DNA from: an uncultured Caryophanales bacterium
GTDB lineage: Bacteria > Bacillota_I > Bacilli_A > RFN20 > CAG-288
Direction of reading: 5' to 3'
Length of the DNA stretch: 9,371 nt
Assembly (NCBI GenBank): GCA_937896065.1
Contig: CALBLI010000018.1
Span: 1 to 9,371, forward strand
Part shown: one piece after another, positions 6,155 through 9,371 of the stretch
Layout of the letters: the number at the start of each line of letters is the position of its first letter
Position numbering within the stretch: position 1 is the first letter of the stretch
Notes under the pieces: generated by a model
Seen by the model: only the letters and a program-made list of their open reading frames with translations
Databases searched by the model: none
What the model was told of the DNA's origin: nothing
Made by a program: the position numbers and the translations under genes

Positions 6155-8078
6155 TGCTCACCTCCTTAGTGAATGCATCGCGGACAACAAAGTCAATATT
6201 ATTTTCAACCCACTCTTTTCTTCGATCACTATCTTTTCCAAGGAATAAAGAAATTTTATCTGAGCATTCATCATCATCAGTGATTTTAACTTGAATGAGT
6301 CTTCGTTTATCTTTAGCCATTGTTGTTTTAGCAAGCTGAGTGTAATTCATTTCACCTAAACCTTTATAACGATTGATTTTATATCCTTTACCAATCTCAT
6401 CTTTAGCAACTTTTAAATCGTTATCATCATAGCAATATATTTCTTTTTTAGTATTATAGACACGATATAAAGGAGGACAGGCAATATAAACATGCCCGTT
6501 ATCAATCAAAGGTTTCATATGGTTATAAAAGAAAGTTAAAAGAAGTGATTGAATATGACTTCCATCATCATCAGCATCAGTCATGATGATGACTTTTCCA
6601 TAATGAATATCTTTAATTTTAAAATCATCATCAAATCCAGCACCAATTGTATAAATGAGTGTTGCAATTTCTTTATTACCTAAAAGTGTCTTTTCATCAT
6701 CAACTTCAGTAGTATTTTTAGGTTTACCTCTTAATGGTAAAATTGCTTGATGCTTAGGATCTCTTCCTTTTTTAGCAGCACCGCCTGCAGAATCACCTTC
6801 AACAATAAATAATTCATTATTTAAATAATCTTTAGTTGAACATGGAGTTAACTTATCAGACAAAGTGAAAGAATTGATTTTAGATTTTAATAATTCACGT
6901 TCTTTTCTTTTGTCTTCTTCTGTTTTAGCTCTGATTCTCATTTCATTGATAGTTTTTTGAACAATCGCTTCTGTTTCTTTAGAATGTTCTTCAAGATAAT
7001 AAGAAAGTTTATCTTCAATGATTGAGTCGACACTAGCTAATGCTTCTTTAGTGCCTAGTTTTCCTTTGGTTTGACCTTCAAATTGAAGAAGATGTTCAGG
7101 AATCCAAGTAGAAAGAATACAAACAAGTCCTTCTCTTAAACAATCACCATCTAATGAATCGTTTTTCTTGATAAGATTATGACTTGATGCATATGAATTA
7201 AAACAAGCAGTAACTGCTTTTTTAAAACCAGTTACATGGTAGCCACCATCGCTTGTTCTGACACCATTTGCAAATGAGATAATTTTTTCATCATAATTGT
7301 CTTTGATGAATCCAAAGACAGTTTCTACTTTAATTTTATCATCAGACTTGCCTTCAATATGAATAGGTTGACACAATGTAACTTTATTTACAGTTCTTCT
7401 TGAATAATATTCAAGTAAACCTTTTTCATAATAATAATCCTGACTTCTTCCGCTTCTTTCATCTTTTAAATGAAAAGTGACACCTTTTGTAAGACATGCT
7501 GAATCATCTAAGTGAGCAGCAATACGATCAAAGTTCCAAGTAGTATCTTCAAAAATTTCTTTATCTGGTAAGAATCTAACAGAAGTACCGCGCTTTGTGG
7601 TTTCACCTAAATCTTTAAGACCTAAAAATTTAGAGCCGCCTTTTTCAAAGCGTCCAAAATGATCTCTACCATCTTTGTATGAATGAACTTCCATCCAAAC
7701 TGATAAAGCATTGGTAACAGCAGCACCAACACCATGAAGACCGCCAGCATGTGAATAGTTTCCTTCATCAAATTTACCACCACCATGAAGTGTCTGATAA
7801 ACAATTTGAAAACCACTCAGCTTTTCTTTAGCATTGTAATCATATGGAATACCTCTTCCTTGATCAACAACTTCTAATGAACCATCATCATGAATGGTAA
7901 CATATATATTTTTACCATATCCTTCATTAGCTTCATCAACGGCATTGTCGACAATTTCCCAAACCAGATGATGTAAGCCAACTGTATCAGTTGAACCAAT
8001 ATACATACCAGGTCTTTCTCTGACAGGAAGCAAACCATGAAGAACTTTTAAATTACTAGCATTATATACTTCACCCAT
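6141..8078 (-). CDS. parE: DNA topoisomerase IV subunit B
   Basis: ParE is the ATPase subunit of topoisomerase IV. The GHKL ATPase domain shows EIVDNAVDEA (41-50, catalytic Glu41, Mg-binding Asn45), DQGRGIP (72-78) and GLHGVGAAVTNALS (113-126). The transducer domain follows, with QTKGKLG (336-342) and the ATP-sensing Lys338. The TOPRIM domain carries EGDSAGG (427-433) and DADDDG (501-506), the metal-binding acids, then RYKGLGEMN (570-578). The 645-residue length is normal for ParE and too short for E. coli-type GyrB. The ATG at 8078 has GAGG (8087-8090) eight bases upstream, and the start MGEVYNASNLKVL aligns with family N-termini. It overlaps parC by 14 bases and is the first gene of the operon, diverging from plsY. 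Confidence 0.97.
   Translation of the reverse strand: MGEVYNASNLKVLHGLLPVRERPGMYIGSTDTVGLHHLVWEIVDNAVDEANEGYGKNIYVTIHDDGSLEVVDQGRGIPYDYNAKEKLSGFQIVYQTLHGGGKFDEGNYSHAGGLHGVGAAVTNALSVWMEVHSYKDGRDHFGRFEKGGSKFLGLKDLGETTKRGTSVRFLPDKEIFEDTTWNFDRIAAHLDDSACLTKGVTFHLKDERSGRSQDYYYEKGLLEYYSRRTVNKVTLCQPIHIEGKSDDKIKVETVFGFIKDNYDEKIISFANGVRTSDGGYHVTGFKKAVTACFNSYASSHNLIKKNDSLDGDCLREGLVCILSTWIPEHLLQFEGQTKGKLGTKEALASVDSIIEDKLSYYLEEHSKETEAIVQKTINEMRIRAKTEEDKRKERELLKSKINSFTLSDKLTPCSTKDYLNNELFIVEGDSAGGAAKKGRDPKHQAILPLRGKPKNTTEVDDEKTLLGNKEIATLIYTIGAGFDDDFKIKDIHYGKVIIMTDADDDGSHIQSLLLTFFYNHMKPLIDNGHVYIACPPLYRVYNTKKEIYCYDDNDLKVAKDEIGKGYKINRYKGLGEMNYTQLAKTTMAKDKRRLIQVKITDDDECSDKISLFLGKDSDRRKEWVENNIDFVVRDAFTKEVSNEEE
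6158..6167 (-). promoter_or_regulatory. Perfect ribosome binding site of parC inside parE
   Basis: The minus strand reads AAGGAGGTGA, full complementarity to the usual 16S anti-Shine-Dalgarno core, with six bases between GGAGG and the parC ATG. It is encoded by the Lys-Glu-Val codons near the ParE C-terminus. This is the strongest such site in the window and suggests high, coupled ParC synthesis. Confidence 0.85.
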
Positions 8079-8099
8079 TATTTATACCTCAACCTAATA

Positions 8100-8164
8100 A
8101 TTTTATCTAAAAATGACTTGAATTTAAAGCTATTAATTATATAATTTTTATGTTTAATCATGAA
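8100..8164 (-). promoter_or_regulatory. Region likely to hold the promoter of the parE operon
   Basis: Two candidates can be seen on the minus strand. One uses TATAAT at 8141-8136, part of the same palindrome AATTATATAATT (8135-8146) that holds the plsY -10, but its -35 (TTCATG, 8164-8159) is weak. The other is TTTAAA (8128-8123), a 17-base spacer and TAAAAT (8105-8100), which would leave a leader of about 15 bases carrying the parE GAGG site. Sequence alone cannot decide between them. Confidence 0.3.
8118..8145 (+). promoter_or_regulatory. Probable sigma-A promoter of plsY
   Basis: TTGAAT (8118-8123) and a perfect TATAAT (8140-8145) are separated by 16 bases on the plus strand. Transcription would be expected to start around 8151-8154, only six to nine bases before the plsY ATG at 8160. 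No Shine-Dalgarno sequence precedes that ATG. TATAAT is common by chance in DNA this AT-rich, but the paired -35 in a divergent gap makes the call reasonable. Confidence 0.5.
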
Positions 8165-8888
8165 AATATTTTATACAATTTTAGCATACTTACTTGTCAT
8201 AATCATTTCATACCTTATCGGTTCAATTTCTTTTTCAAAATTAATATCTTCTCATTATGGAGTTGATATTTCAAAAGTTGGTTCTGGAAATGCTGGTGGA
8301 ACTAATGTTGGAAGAAATGTTTCAAAGAAAGCTGGTATATTGACTATGTTTTTAGACATGATGAAATGCTTTATAGCAGCACTGACTACCTTTTTAATTT
8401 TTAATTATCTAATTGCATATATGGATATTGTAAACTACGATCAATTTTTTGAAGTCATCTGTTTTATTGCTGCACTTTCTTGCTCAATTGGTCATATATA
8501 TCCAATCTTTTCTCATTTTAAAGGTGGAAAAGCAGTTGCTTGTTTAGCTGGATATACTTTATTTATTTCACCAATTATGTTTCTTTTAGGACTTATCATT
8601 TTCTTTACTTTGTTTAAAGTTTTTAGAAAAGTTTCAATCTGTTCAATCTTAGGTTCATTTTTCTGTTTTCTTTTATCTCTTATTCCAATGATACTAGATT
8701 TTACAGTCATTAAAGATAAAAATATTTTTAATGGTGGAACTTATTTTGCCCAATCTTGTATGATTCATTTAACATACATGACTGCAATCAGTTATTTTGT
8801 CTTTTTTATAATCATAGTTATCAAACATAGAAGTAATATTAAAAGATTAATTAATGGTGAAGAGCCAGTCACTGTCTTTAAAAAATAA
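8160..8888 (+). CDS. plsY: Glycerol-3-phosphate acyltransferase PlsY
   Basis: This integral membrane enzyme transfers an acyl group from acyl-phosphate to glycerol-3-phosphate, making lysophosphatidic acid in the first step of phospholipid synthesis; it works with PlsX, which is not in this window. All three family motifs are present: GSGNAGGTNVGR (41-52), GHIYPIFSHFKGGKAVA (111-127), and the C-terminal KHRSNIKRL (222-230). Hydrophobic helices lie near 4-24, 60-82, 97-115, 132-154, 158-180 and 205-222. At 242 residues it is about 40 longer than typical PlsY (about 200), with extra sequence near 84-98 and 180-203. The ATG at 8160 has no visible Shine-Dalgarno sequence. In Bacillus subtilis plsY (yneS) also diverges from parE-parC, so the neighbourhood is conserved. 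Confidence 0.95.
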   Translation: MKIFYTILAYLLVIIISYLIGSISFSKLISSHYGVDISKVGSGNAGGTNVGRNVSKKAGILTMFLDMMKCFIAALTTFLIFNYLIAYMDIVNYDQFFEVICFIAALSCSIGHIYPIFSHFKGGKAVACLAGYTLFISPIMFLLGLIIFFTLFKVFRKVSICSILGSFFCFLLSLIPMILDFTVIKDKNIFNGGTYFAQSCMIHLTYMTAISYFVFFIIIVIKHRSNIKRLINGEEPVTVFKK

Positions 8889-8901
8889 TGTCTGAAAATA
8901 A

Positions 8902-8950
8902 AAAGGAGATGATTAAATCTTATTTTTACTTGATTTAAAACATCTCCTTT
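8902..8950. terminator. Strong two-way intrinsic terminator between plsY and the convergent gene
   Basis: A perfect 10-base stem, AAAGGAGATG (8902-8911) with CATCTCCTTT (8941-8950), continues after a small mismatch into a 7-base stem, TTAAATC (8913-8919) with GATTTAA (8932-8938), closed by a 12-base loop. On the minus strand the stem is followed by a T-rich run (CTCCTTTTTATTTT), a textbook end for the gene to the right. On the plus strand CCTTTGATTT gives a weaker T-run, 13 bases after the plsY stop. Confidence 0.87.
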
Positions 8951-8972
8951 GATTTAGTAATTTATAATCAAA

Positions 8973-9371
8973 TTACCAAGTTAATTCTGAAGGTGCAACA
9001 CTAACAAATTCTCCACTCTCATTCTTTAGATATATTGTTTGAATAGAAGGAAAATTATTTTCAAATGATTTTTTCGTGGTAAAAGCAGTTTTTAAGTCTT
9101 CTTTTGTGCCATGATATTTTAAAACTTTGACATTAGTTGCATTTAAAGAATATGTAGTAGTAAAAGCAAGGGTTTTACCATTTTTTATTTCTAATTCTTC
9201 ACACATTGAATTCCATAATAAATAATTTCCAACTTTAGTAACTGTTTCAGGGAAAATCAATTTCTTTACTTTGCTAGCCATAAATGCTCTATCTCCGATT
9301 AATTGCAAACTATTATTTAAACCGTAACTTTTAATTTAAGGTATTACACATAGCCTAGATTCTGTTGAATT
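8973..9371 (-). pseudogene. Leucine-rich-repeat (BspA-like) protein, 3' part, probably broken by an in-frame stop; runs off the window
   Basis: The open part, 8973-9308, begins only at a TTG and has no convincing ribosome binding site. Its translation contains BspA/LRR_5-type repeat pieces: LIGDRAFMASKVKKLIFPE, then TVTKVGNYLLWNSMCEELEI, and a C-terminal part with KYHGTKEDLKTAF, resembling the end of large surface LRR proteins. Reading upstream in the same frame, a TAA stop lies at 9336-9338. Beyond it the frame stays open to the window edge and encodes RLCVIP, which could be the strand of a preceding repeat. This suggests a nonsense mutation in a longer gene. The alternative is a short gene starting at the TTG at 9308 or the ATG at 9281. 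Proteins of this type are usually secreted or surface-bound; no signal peptide is visible because the N-terminus is missing. Transcription would end at the 8902-8950 hairpin. Confidence 0.55.

Larger units (their letters stand above)
88..8078 (-). other. Putative seven-gene operon parE-parC-yqeG-yqeH-yqeK-rsfS-mtnN
   Basis: Seven minus-strand genes follow each other with no room for internal terminators. The parE/parC overlap is 14 bases, and the parC stop codon abuts the yqeG ATG. The yqeG-yqeH gap is 1 base, yqeH/yqeK overlap by 8, the yqeK-rsfS gap is 13, and rsfS/mtnN overlap by 11. Several ribosome binding sites lie inside the preceding gene. Co-transcription is inferred from this packing; internal promoters cannot be excluded. 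The likely control region is the divergent intergenic stretch 8079-8159. Confidence 0.8.

Noticed and set aside
6563..6591. Perfect 9-base inverted repeat CATCATCAT...ATGATGATG
   Set aside because: Explained by coding of the TOPRIM motif (Ile-Ile-Met and Asp-Asp-Asp codons); no T-run and no reason for a regulatory hairpin there.
7622..7816. Minus-strand frame within parE
   Set aside because: Alternate frame of the conserved ATPase domain; no support.
3545..8078. Possibility that the pair is DNA gyrase (gyrB-gyrA)
   Set aside because: The ParC C-terminal domain lacks the QRRGGKG gyrase box, the blade sequences resemble Gram-positive ParC, and plsY lies next door as in Bacillus parE-parC.
8150..8152. 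ATG ten bases before the plsY start
   Set aside because: Not in frame with PlsY.
8513..8710. Minus-strand frame opposite plsY
   Set aside because: Antisense to conserved PlsY motifs; no support.
1..9371. tRNA, rRNA, CRISPR arrays, insertion sequences, riboswitches
   Set aside because: No matching structures, repeats or transposase coding were seen; nearly all of the window is explained by conserved protein genes.

Overview
The window is AT-rich, densely packed bacterial DNA. It uses the standard code (tryptophans are TGG) and strong GGAGG-type ribosome binding sites. Topoisomerase IV with a Firmicutes-type ParC, the YqeG/YqeH/YqeK/RsfS set and PlsY beside parE all point to a low-GC Bacillota lineage. 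Short intergenic gaps and a trimmed yqe cluster suggest a gut-type Bacilli/Erysipelotrichia or mollicute-related relative. The exact taxon cannot be read from this sequence.

Positions 1-87 hold no gene, only AT-rich DNA with a hairpin at the end of mtnN. From 8078 down to 88 on the minus strand lies what looks like one seven-gene operon: parE, parC, yqeG, yqeH, yqeK, rsfS, mtnN. Its junctions are overlaps of 8-14 bases, direct abutment, or gaps of 1 and 13 bases, so translational coupling is likely. An 81-base AT-rich divergent promoter region (8079-8159) separates it from plsY, which runs on the plus strand to 8888. A strong two-way terminator (8902-8950) divides plsY from a convergent, apparently broken leucine-rich-repeat (BspA-like) gene that runs off the right edge.

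The operon joins two functions. ParE and ParC form topoisomerase IV, which unlinks replicated chromosomes. YqeH (30S assembly GTPase), YqeG (HAD phosphatase), YqeK (Ap4A hydrolase) and RsfS (50S silencing factor) belong to the widespread ribosome-assembly and nutrient-stress cluster. MtnN recycles S-adenosylmethionine by-products. Compared with the Bacillus subtilis order yqeG-yqeH-aroD-yqeI-nadD-yqeK-rsfS-yqeM, the genes aroD, yqeI and nadD are absent and the nucleosidase sits where yqeM would be. PlsY makes lysophosphatidic acid in the membrane; its position diverging from parE matches Bacillus yneS-parE-parC.

This is mostly conserved core genome and I see no clear new biological system. 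The points most worth checking are a possible sliding-clamp-binding peptide at the ParC C-terminus, a near-leaderless plsY whose -10 box lies in a palindrome shared with the opposite strand, the fusion of the topoisomerase IV and ribosome-assembly operons with loss of nadD, and the in-frame stop in the leucine-rich-repeat gene.
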